A stretch of 64,000 bases of DNA, taken from NCBI GenBank assembly GCA_039707465.1, contig CM077651.1, forward strand, positions 17,216,019 to 17,280,018, in the 5' to 3' direction. The DNA is from Rhabdophis nuchalis (lineage: Eukaryota > Chordata > Lepidosauria > Squamata > Natricidae). Below the pieces are notes generated by a model. The model was not told where the DNA came from and did not search any database. It saw nothing but the letters and a program-made list of their open reading frames with translations. Both the position numbers and the translations under genes were made by a program. Positions 56,217-64,000 of this stretch are shown piece by piece. How positions within the stretch are numbered: the first letter of the stretch is position 1; each line of letters starts with the position of its first letter.

Positions 56217-56490
56217 CAGGGATGTCAAAGTAGATTTCATTGAAGCCACATCAAGGTTGTGTTTGACCTTAGGGGTGGGCATGGCCAGCTCAATGTCACT
56301 TGTGTTGGGGATACCTGTGGTGGCCTGAATGCTCTGCCAGTGAAAATAGAGTTTGCCCTCCAGAGCTCTATTTTTGCTGGCAGAAGCACCACAGGCTGGT
56401 CCTTCGCTGTTTCCAGGGAGAGCCCACGGGCCAGATCTAAGCACCTTGCAGGTCAAATCCAGCCTGCAGGCCTTGAGTTTGACACCCCTG
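56217..56490. mobile_element. hAT MITE with near-perfect TSD
   Basis: 'cagggatgtcaaagtagatt' and 'gagtttgacacccctg' are inverted repeats. Duplication atctacag (56209-56216) versus ctctacag (56491-56498). 274 bp, no coding capacity; frames on both strands are incidental. Confidence 0.92.
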
Positions 56491-56679
56491 CTCTACAGGC
56501 TGTGTTAACATTCCAGGGTGGAAAAGACAGTAATGAGATGGCTTATGCTAGCCACTGCAAGGTTTTCCTTCCATAGAGGTCAATTGCTCTCTTCAAAGAG
56601 CAGTCTGGGGCAAAACTCTCTGTTACCACCATGACAATCATTACACACCAGTTTATTGTGGGAAATAGGGATTTCTTGA
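56491..56679. other. Spacer, no recognised feature
   Basis: Nothing supported. Confidence 0.4.
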
Positions 56680-57420
56680 ATTTGGCTCAGAAAGTTCTAG
56701 CATAGTTACAACAGCACAAAAAGTCTTCCAGAAGACTAGAAGAAAGCAAAGTGGAAGGCATGGAGAGATGGAGGAATATGACACAAACGTCCAAGCTGAT
56801 CATGAGCAACTTCAGAATACATTTCTGGACCCCCCACTGTTGATACTTTTGAAACCTTGAAAGAAAAGCACCTGTCACAAGCCTGGGGGACTGAGGTCTA
56901 GAGAGTCTGAAATGGGAAGATCTCTTGTCACTTCCCTGAAGAGAAGGCAACAACAAGGGATTATGATCAGAGACTCCATACTGAGAAAGACTGAATGTGT
57001 CAGCCAGAAAACCTATTAAAGAAAAGGATGCTGCCTTCCTAGACATATATTTAAGATGCGAAGGAAAACAAAATCTCAAGTCTCTTTAAGTTGACTAAAA
57101 ATATTCCTCTATTGATCCATACAGAGACAAGTGACACAATCAAATCTAACCTTGAAAATACTGCAGGACATGTTAAAATATCGGGCAAAGGAGTCGAGGA
57201 ACTGAAGGCACTGGTAGTGTTTTCCTTAATCTTTCCTGCTGAAAGATACGGTCTAGAAAGAAAGAGAATGGTGAATGGGAAGAATTTGTTTTGCAAATGG
57301 TGCCAATGGGAACCGTTTGGCTTTGATAGTGCTTCCATGATGAGGAGCTTCTAATGAGAGATGGACCTCATGAGAATTAGGAAGAATGTATTTAAAAAGT
57401 GTTCTACTGATCCATGGGGC
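56680..57420 (+). pseudogene. CR1 ORF1 esterase domain, decayed
   Basis: Broken plus frames show the SGNH-hydrolase-like domain of CR1 ORF1: 'RQQQGIMIRDSILRKTECVS' (about 56947-57006), where block I GDS is RDS; 'CCLPRHIFKMR' (about 57030-57062); 'IPLLIHTETSDTIKSNLE' (57103-57156), where the usual HVGTND is HTETSD; and 'ELKALVVFSLIFPAERYG' with 'WCQWEPFGF' (57199-57324). Order matches the family. No ORF2 follows directly, so the copy was cut. Confidence 0.72.
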
Positions 57421-57608
57421 TTTAAACTGAATCTTACGAGGTAGGGAGGGAAAAAAAATAGAGAAAATAGTGTGATATCAACATTTTCCCTTACAAGAAG
57501 GAATAAAACAAGTCTCTTGATTCAAGTATTCAGGAGTTTGTACACAAATGCATTTTCTCCACATTATTATATTAGGACCAAACAAAAGAAAAAGAACATT
57601 GTCTTAAT
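57421..57608. other. AT-rich spacer
   Basis: No recognised feature. Confidence 0.4.
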
Positions 57609-57748
57609 AGCAGTAGCATTTACACTTACTGTATACACCATCCCATAGCCCTTTTTAGCATTCTCTGGATAGTTTACAACATAAGCATTATTTTCATATT
57701 GCCCCGATAATCTGGGTTCTCATTTTACCCACCTTAGAAGGATGGGAA

Positions 57749-58133
57749 TGTCAGGGTTCCAAATAGCATCCTCCATCAAATAAGAATCCAAGGCTAGATG
57801 TTCTTCAAAATTCAAATTTAGTAAAGAAATGATGTTGGCACATCTGGGAAAACCTGAATCTGAAATCTTCCAGGTTTTCCCCACCCAGTTGAAAGTTCAA
57901 GACTCTGCCCCAGCACTCACATGTCCATCACATGGCCCAATCAGCCACTGCCACAAAGGAAGGTTCCTCCCATCCATGTCAGTCCAGGTGCAGGGACAAA
58001 ATGACCTTCACTCTCTGAGAAGGGATGTTATTATGACTATATACAATCTCCCCTCCCAATTTCCCACAGTAGAATACATTTGAATATGTGGCAGGCTTTA
58101 GGCCCAATACAAAGATGACTTCCAAGTCAGACA
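57749..58133 (-). mobile_element. Solo LTR, same family as 48772-49163
   Basis: Plus-strand ends TGTCAGGG and CAAGTCAGACA. Interior matches the first copy ('cacatctgggaaaacctgaa', 'cagttgaaagttcaagac', 'tcccacagtagaatacat'). Short duplication ggaa at 57745-57748 and 58134-58137. Inserted in the Sauria-type SINE. 385 bp. Confidence 0.88.
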
Positions 58134-58197
58134 GGAAGGCTGAATCAATTTTGAGCCCCATCAGGATCAAACTCCAAGCTATGGGCAGAGATTGATA

Positions 58198-58727
58198 GAT
58201 GAAGGTATATGTGTCCCAGGATAATGTTTCCAGATCCAATCTGGATCAGTCACCAAGACCACAGTTTTGGTCTTCTGAGCATTTGGATTTGTGCTGGAGC
58301 CCATTCTCTGTGTTGGACCATGTCTCAGTAACGACAGCTAGCCAAACTAGCAAACAAACCAAAACCAGACCGTGACTCAGAAGCATCCAAATAATAACTC
58401 TAATACTAATCTGCATCATACAGTGCTTAACTACAGCTCAGCAACAACAGCCAGCCAATCAAACAGTCTGAAATCAGACCATGACTCAGAAATATCCAAA
58501 CAACCTTCAGACTAATTTGCATCTCATAAAAAGGTATTTAAAAACCTGTTGTTTGACAGACGAGCACACTTCAAAACTCACTGATGATGTCTCCTCGAAT
58601 GGTGACAAAATGTTTGTAACCAAATTGCCAAGCTCAAACCAACAGCCTAACTGCTCTGTGTGCTTTGGGGTGTTCTGTGTGTGGTATTTATACGGTACCT
58701 GTTATGTATAGCTTTTTAGAGTTTGCC
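58198..58727 (+). mobile_element. Unclassified insertion with tandem promoter-like units and a hammerhead-like motif
   Basis: It lies inside the split SINE. Two units of about 112 bp (58327-58439 and 58440-58550) share 'cagaccrtgactcagaa' and the 'acagcyagccaa' blocks. Then comes a TATA-like 'aaaaaggtatttaaaa'. At 58581-58611 'ctgatga', a stem-loop-capable 'tgtctcc...ggtgac' and 'aaaat' follow the hammerhead order (CUGAUGA, stem II, GAAA changed to AAAA). Penelope-like elements are known to carry such motifs; that attribution is a guess. Confidence 0.45.
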
Positions 58728-58899
58728 TGCAATACCATATGTAACTACTGTGCCACCAGGGTTCATAGAGCAGGAAGACAAATATAATTTATAAGGCATT
58801 ATTGAAAACTCTGTTAGTCTGTTAAAGGATGAAATGAATGAGCAGAATGCAAGGACTGAAGCAATCAACAATAATAATAGTCCAACAAGATGGGGAAAG

Positions 58900-59329
58900 G
58901 AGTGGCATTATTTGTTGGAAGAAATAACATATGCATTGAGAAATGTGAGTTGGGTGAGATGTTAACAAAATAATTATCACATTTGCAGATGGTACTGACG
59001 GCTGGGGCTGTAAACACCTTAAGGGACAGTATCAATGTCAGGAGACCTTGACAATCTGGAACAGTCAGATCAACTTCAAAATGAACAATTGCCAAGTTTT
59101 AGGAAAAAGCAAATATAGGATCATGGAAATATATGCAGAACAGTGGTGGGTTTCTGCAGGCTCACACCTACTCGCAAGAGCCGGTTGGTGAAATTTAGAG
59201 AACCAGTGAGAGGGGGTTCCACCAGCGTACCTGGAAGTAAATCTGGCCCGCCGCTGCCAGTGACCCAACTGGAAGGAAAGGAAAGGAAAGGAAAGGAAGA
59301 AAGGAAAGGAAAGGAAAGGAAAGGAAGGA

Positions 59330-59413
<84 letters not shown>

Positions 59414-59680
59414 ATTTATCATCATAATTGAGTCCAAAATTTTGGTTGCTAAGCAAGAGCGTTGTTAAATGAGTTTCACCACATTTTAAAAGGTGGCCAC
59501 TCCCACCCTGTCACATGACTACCAAGCCACGCCCACAAAATAGGCCACACCTACAGAGTAGGTTCTAAAAAATTTGAAACCCACCACTGATGCAGAAGGA
59601 ATGTAGGTGTCTTGGTGCATCATAAAATGAATGTGAATAAATGTAGCTACAAAGCAAAACAAAAATGCAGTTAGTACAAA
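58900..59680 (+). pseudogene. CR1-type ORF2 RT fragment, split by hAT family A
   Basis: Around 58987-59140 reads 'ADGTDGWGCKHLKGQ' (usual FADDTKLGG, with DD changed to DG) and 'INFKMNNCQVLGKSK' (usual KFNxxKCxVLHLG). After the hAT insert, 'RNVGVLVHHKMNVNKCS'-type sequence (59603 on) matches the DLGVLVD block. Frameshifts throughout. Confidence 0.65.
59141..59589 (-). mobile_element. hAT family A with GAAA array (antisense), perfect TSD
   Basis: 'cagtggtgggtttctgca' to 'tttgaaacccaccactg'. Perfect duplication atgcagaa (59133-59140, 59590-59597). GGAAA units then about 23 GAAA units (59326-59413), the longest array of the family. Confidence 0.97.
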
Positions 59681-59685
59681 CATTG

Positions 59686-59755
59686 TAGTATTAAATTAAA
59701 TTAAATTAAAAAATTAAATTAAATTAAAAATTAAATAGTATAGTATTTAATGTAG
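59686..59755. repeat. (AAATT)n pentanucleotide tract
   Basis: About ten AAATT/AAAATT units with variants, passing into 'agtatagtattt'. Confidence 0.85.
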
Positions 59756-59837
59756 TATACTTTTACTTCAGCAGAAGTATGGTGTTAAGCTCACCAATTC
59801 CTCTCTATTCTGAATTGGTCAGATTGTATCCAGTATA

Positions 59838-60079
59838 CAGTGATGGGTTCCTATTGGTTCGGCCCGGTTCGGCTGAACTGGTACTGATTTGGTGGACAGC
59901 GATCCAGGCCGGCTATGCCACCGAATTGGTTCTCCGGGCAGCATCATAGGTGCCGCCATCTTGTTTTCAGTTCTGTGCATGCGCAGAACAATTTTAATTG
60001 TAGTGTGCATGCGCACCCATTATGCATCAAGAGTGCCCATGAGCAAACCAACAGTAGTGCCTGCAAGAACCCACTCCTG
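59838..60079. mobile_element. hAT family B with TSD
   Basis: 'cagtgatgggttcctattgg' and 'gaacccactcctg'. Duplication ccagtata (59830-59837) versus ctagtatg (60080-60087), 6 of 8. The interior 'tctgtgcatgcgcagaacaa' is shared with 47199-47874 and 32172-32351. Confidence 0.85.
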
Positions 60080-60084
60080 CTAGT

Positions 60085-60350
60085 ATGCTATTTAAAGTCA
60101 TTTCAAAAGAGACAACAAGAAATAATGGGTTTAAATTACGAGGAAGTTGGTTATTCTAATTCAAGATTAGAATAAATTTCTAGAAATAATTGTTCAATGA
60201 TAGAACAGTCATTCCAGGAATTAGTTGACTCACCTTTGCTGAAAAGTCTATCTATGCAAACACTGCGTAGCCATCTGTTGGGGTTGTTGTAATAGTGCAC
60301 TCCTACCTTGCATGGGAATGGTGAATGAGATGACTTCCAAGATACTATCC
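60085..60350 (+). mobile_element. Ancient CR1/L3-type LINE 3' fragment
   Basis: Diverged but ordered landmarks of the CR1/L3 3' end: 'tgatagaacagtcattccag', 'tagttgactcacctttgctg', 'gccatctgttggggttgttg', 'atgagatgacttccaagata'. Much more decayed than the other CR1 copies. Confidence 0.6.
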
Positions 60351-61556
60351 AGTTATTTCACTCAATGATCTACTTTCTGCCTATCTAACTATCCATCAAC
60401 ATCTTATCTTCATTGGTTTTAAATTGATTTTAAATCCCAGTTAAAGAAAATATTTGCCTATGTTCTGGGATTTCCTAGCAGTTCACACTCAGTTAAACAC
60501 AATAAAGAATCACTTTACTACAATATTCAGCATTCTCCAGTTTTTCAACATTCATTCAACTGCAATATTTTCCCACAATTTCCCTGTTGACCAGGCAAAC
60601 TTTCAAAATAATTGTTCAGCATCTCGTGCCAATTATACTTGTCAAATGCTGCATTTTATGCATCACGAAGAAAGTTAGAGGAACCCATTCTGTTGTCTGT
60701 TTAAGACTGCAGCTTCCCCAAACAATAGTTAATAATTAAATACCCTTAATAATGACTGTGTTTGCAATCTCATCTTCACAGGAGGGCCATTTTACTTATG
60801 TTTTAAAGTATTATTTAAGCTTAAATATTTGAACCCTTAAGAACAGAATAACATCTATGCAGATTGGCTGTGGTTGAGAAATGCTACTGTAAAATGGTCT
60901 CTAAAGACATCCTACATAAATATGATTTAGATAATAAGAATATGCAGCTTCTAGCAAACAGCTCAAAGAACAATCCTGAACCCTATCAGCATCATGTAGC
61001 ACTTCAATGCCATTGTATTTATTGCATTATTATTTATATATTATCATGTATGCCATCTCAATAATCAGAATAATTGTCGAGTTCCCAACAGTGCAGTCAT
61101 AAACATCACAACAAATGATTATTTAAATGTGTTCTTCATAGAATGGTCCTTGAAAAATCCAGAAGTTGGAACTGGAATAAAATGCATCAGCTAAACTGTT
61201 AATTGCTACAGTACAGGATGCAAAGATGTAGAAGTGAATGATCTGCACCTTTTGCCAATTAGCTTGCTGGGTAGAGTGTATTGATACTGACATTTAAAGC
61301 TTGAAATGATTTAGGATCTGCCTATCCTACATTCAGCAGAGAAGATGCTATCCTTTAAAGACAGCATATTAGTCAGAAAAATCTCTCTCACACATGTATA
61401 ACAATCTCCTCCTGCGTTGCTCACAGATTATGTTGGTCTCTTATTCTCTCACTACCAAATACATCTGTAGAGAAACATCCCTTTTACCCAATTTTTAATA
61501 AGGCATGGGCCTAGGAAGCCAAAGCATAGGGACTACCAATTCTGCCCCTCCTTTCA
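60351..61556. other. Unique-looking AT-rich DNA
   Basis: No repeat or exon recognised. Frames 60454-60678 and 60864-61064 have no domain. A conserved non-coding element cannot be excluded. Confidence 0.4.
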
Positions 61557-61740
61557 AATCTTCTTCTTCTTCTTCTTCTTCTTCTTCTTCTTCTTCTTCT
61601 TCTTCTTCTTCTTCTTCTTCTTCTTCTTCTTCTTCTTCTTCTTCTTCTTCTTCTTCTTCTTCTTCTTCTTCTCCTTCTTCTCCTTCTCCTTCTCCTTCTC
61701 CTTCTCCTCCTCCTTCTTCTCCTACTCCTACTCCTACTCC
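61557..61740. repeat. (TTC)n array, about 38 units, grading into TCC and CTA units
   Basis: Near-pure TTC to about 61670, then TTCTCC, CTCCTT and CCTACT variants. Open frames of 117 codons (polyserine, plus) and 119 codons (polyglutamate, minus) come from the repeat. It abuts the antisense LTR-like repeat. Confidence 0.98.
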
Positions 61741-61985
61741 TAACATATTCCTAGGCTTTTCCAAAAAGCATGAAGCAAAGTCCTGGACCCAACAAACACC
61801 TTTTATTAACGAATGTGAATTCCTCTCAGCAAGATCTGGCAAACATTCTTTCAAATGAATATTTATGACTACAGACCTTATCTATCTTGGAAAGCTGCCA
61901 TGTAAATATTTTCCAAATGAGGTTCTGTTAAAGGAAAGACTGGGCACAGTGTCTCTGAAATTCATGGACAGATCTTCACACTCCT
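61741..61985 (-). mobile_element. LTR-like dispersed repeat, second copy (antisense)
   Basis: Complement of 24185-24449: plus strand 'ttcctaggcttttccaaaaa', 'caccttttattaacgaatgt', 'ccatgtaaatattttccaaa', 'catggacagatcttcacact'. Truncated relative to the first copy. Confidence 0.82.
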
Positions 61986-62028
61986 GAAAGGCGTTGCTTT
62001 TAATTACCAATACGTTATCAATCCAATG

Positions 62029-62340
62029 GGGGCAGCATTGTGGCTCAGTGTTATGATCCTGGGCGTCTCAGCGGGAAAGACTGCAGCCTCTGCTTAAAAC
62101 TCAAGTGCTATGTGATGGGGTGAGCGCCCAATGTCACCCCAAATCCTGCCAACCCAGCAGTTTGAATGTATGCAAATGCAACTAGATAAATAGGTATCAC
62201 ATTGTTGAGATGGTAACAGCACCCTATGATGTCATGCTGGCCATGTGACCTCAGAAATGTTTTTGGATAACACAGGCAAAAGGACCTTGAAATGGAGATG
62301 AGCACTGCCCACTAGAGTCACAATAGATAACTCATCGTCA
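62029..62340 (+). mobile_element. tRNA-derived SINE, nearly complete
   Basis: A tRNA-like head 'ttgtggctcagtgttatgat' leads to 'ccccaaatcctgccaaccca', 'taaataggtatcacattgtt', 'catgctggccatgtgacctc' and 'gagatgagcactgcccacta'. Same body as 1-248 and 27718-27962. Confidence 0.82.
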
Positions 62341-62344
62341 CCCC

Positions 62345-64000
62345 TTTGTACATCTGTAAGCACCATAGAATTCAGTAGACCAACTATGAGTAAATGTAAA
62401 TAAAATGTCATGCTGGCATTTATCTATTTATATATTTGCATGTCAAACTCCAATTTTTTACCTGTTTAACTGGGTCAAAGCCTATTGAACACAGTCTCAC
62501 GTTTCAGTAGGGATGTGTAGGGTTGAGTTTAATTGTATTCAGAGTAGTGAAGAATTCATCAATTTTCTGACAGTTTTCAACCATTTCATATAGAAAAGGA
62601 ATTATATGTATATAGCTTCGAGACATGCATGGCTTTTTAAGAACATTTTTCAAATCACAGTGCTTCTAATTTTGGTGGCAATGTTATATTTGTTGTCTGA
62701 CTTCAACTTCAGGTCCCTTGTAGCTGATTGTAAGTCACTTCGAGGCATCATTGTAGAAGTGTCAATGAGTAAATCTATATGCTGATCAGAATGGGTTTCA
62801 GTATGGTCCAAATCAAGCTTCATTTCTAGGATCATAGGATTTTGGGCCAACACATACTATTGTCAACATGTGCCATCTACTCATGTGCCACCATCTGCTC
62901 TGTTCTAGCAACCTTCCTGTTGATCCTTTTGGGATTCATAATGCAGTCTGCTTGCTCCAAGCATAGCTGCTGCCATTTTGGATCTCGCCATCTCACTTGG
63001 CATCACAGAAGAAAGAAACTCCATGATTGATAGTGCGAGAACTGTAGGTCTGTGGAGAATTCTCACATTCTGTCAGGAGCCGATGTTGTCAGAAGCAAAA
63101 GGTCTTATTCTAACTGCTACTGGCAGAAATGCATTTATTAAATATTGTAATCCTCTGAAAATAAACAGATGGCTCCTATTCACACAGGGCGAAGGAGTGA
63201 TTACACACATCTGCACAACACCAATAAACACTAATATACCCAGAAGCAATTGGCTGCTCTTTCAGAGAAAAATCAAGCTTGTTCATTACATTTTTGCTTT
63301 GTTTTGTTTTTTTACATTTGATTAATTTTCCGTAACAACTATAATGACAAACAGAAGGGATTTGGCTATCTGTGGTGGTTGTAAAATGCTGCTTAGGCAT
63401 GAAAGTATCTATTGTAGTCCATCACTTAACCAGTATATTTTATTCTCCCTAGGTTTTGTGTCAACATTTATCCATTTCTTCATAAAACGGTTGTCATAGT
63501 AGCAGTGGCTGCTTCTCAAAAGAACACCTGCCACATGGGGTAAGATATAAATCCTCATCTGGCTACCCGGAAGTACAAGTGACATACTGAAAATAGAACA
63601 GCGTTCCCTGGAGCTTTCATCTCATTTCCAGGTCTTCATGCACTGATATCTTGGTAAATTTCAAAGTGTGGATTTCATACCCCTTTGGCACCCAGACAAG
63701 AGTTTATCCAGATGGTCCACTGTGTTTCTAACTTTTAACAATCCGTTCCATCTCACCGATCTTTTCCAAACATAAGAAATCTTACCCAAACTTTTTATCT
63801 GCCACATTTTCACTCCAAGATGGTACAATGAAGAAAGTGGCAGAGATCTGTCTACACAGTCCAGTGACTTATTACTTTTTATCTGCCAGTCACTAGGGAT
63901 GTAAAAGATTTCCTCTAGATCAAAATGCAACAGTCTGCCAAAATAAGCTCCACAGAAATGCAGAGAGCAGCAATAAATAGAAGCCACTTCTTAGTTAGAA
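62345..64000. other. Unique-looking DNA to window end
   Basis: No repeat, exon or RNA gene recognised. Open frames at 62978-63325 (plus) and 63661-63987 (minus) have no domain. If a host exon exists in this window it could be here, but nothing supports one. Confidence 0.4.

Larger units (their letters stand above)
57609..58765 (-). mobile_element. Sauria-type SINE (antisense) split into three parts
   Basis: Part 1 57609-57748 ('catttacacttactgtatac' to 'aggatggg'), part 2 about 58134-58197 ('ggaaggctgaatcaattttg' to 'ggcagagattgata'), part 3 about 58728-58765 ('caataccatatgtaactact' to the tRNA-like end). Aligned to 35596-35812, the three join without large loss. An LTR separates parts 1 and 2; another repeat separates parts 2 and 3. 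Confidence 0.82.

Noticed and set aside
61505..61858. Open frames of 117 and 119 codons (polyserine and polyglutamate)
   Set aside because: They are read through a TTC trinucleotide array and part of an LTR-like repeat; no domain, start context or splice evidence.
62978..63325. Candidate host exon (115 codons)
   Set aside because: No domain, biased neither in codon use nor in composition, and no credible splice sites could be argued from sequence alone.

Overview
The window is repeat-rich vertebrate DNA, almost certainly from a squamate reptile and most likely a snake. The evidence is the mix of repeats: antisense SINEs whose tail matches the Sauria-SINE/BovB type, many CR1 LINE copies whose 3' ends run into ATTCT/ATTGT-type pentanucleotide arrays (the CR1 microsatellite seeding described in snakes), L2-like and L1 LINE fragments, a TCTA (GATA) array, and very many short hAT elements. 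I could not recognise a host protein-coding exon, rRNA or tRNA gene. The longest open frames are LINE open reading frames or frames read through simple repeats. The window is best read as intergenic or intronic DNA.

Layout. 1-9 kb: a tRNA-derived SINE, an L2-like LINE, a 3'-truncated CR1-clade LINE with a TTAG array, a TA-flanked mariner-type MITE, 280 bp of pentanucleotide arrays, a long antisense CR1, a decayed reverse transcriptase and an L1 tail. 9-20 kb: an hAT element inside a TCTA/CATC tract, L1 ORF2 remains, a CR1 split by a 65-bp L2 tail, an LTR, a CR1-clade LINE split by a palindromic hAT MITE, a unique TAAT-rich stretch at 15.96-16.57 kb, and an hAT element nested in another. 20-33 kb: simple repeats, an LTR-like repeat with a 97-codon frame, CR1 ends, Sauria-type SINEs, mariner-type MITEs and a SINE with a tRNA head and CR1 tail. 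33-45 kb: a 1,050-bp hAT element containing a polypyrimidine tract, a SPIN/URR1-like hAT MITE, the best-preserved L2-like reverse transcriptase (262 codons), several hAT MITEs and a 30-bp minisatellite. 45-64 kb: a three-level nest of DNA transposons, two solo LTRs of one family, a CR1 ORF2 tail of 191 codons, a decayed piggyBac transposase, a CR1 ORF1 esterase remnant, a Sauria-type SINE split twice, and a long TTC array.

The strongest observations come from boundaries. About twenty hAT-type elements are flanked by 8-bp target duplications that can be read directly; most are perfect or differ at one base. They fall into a few families, and the nesting gives a relative order of activity. One family (five copies) carries a TTTC microsatellite at a fixed internal position and appears to contain a piece of an unrelated mariner-type MITE. 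I found no operon-like or defence-like system. The candidates for function are a few TE-free, TAAT-rich stretches that look like conserved non-coding DNA and a degenerate hammerhead-ribozyme-like motif near 58.58 kb. Family names are from memory of repeat families and were not checked against a library.
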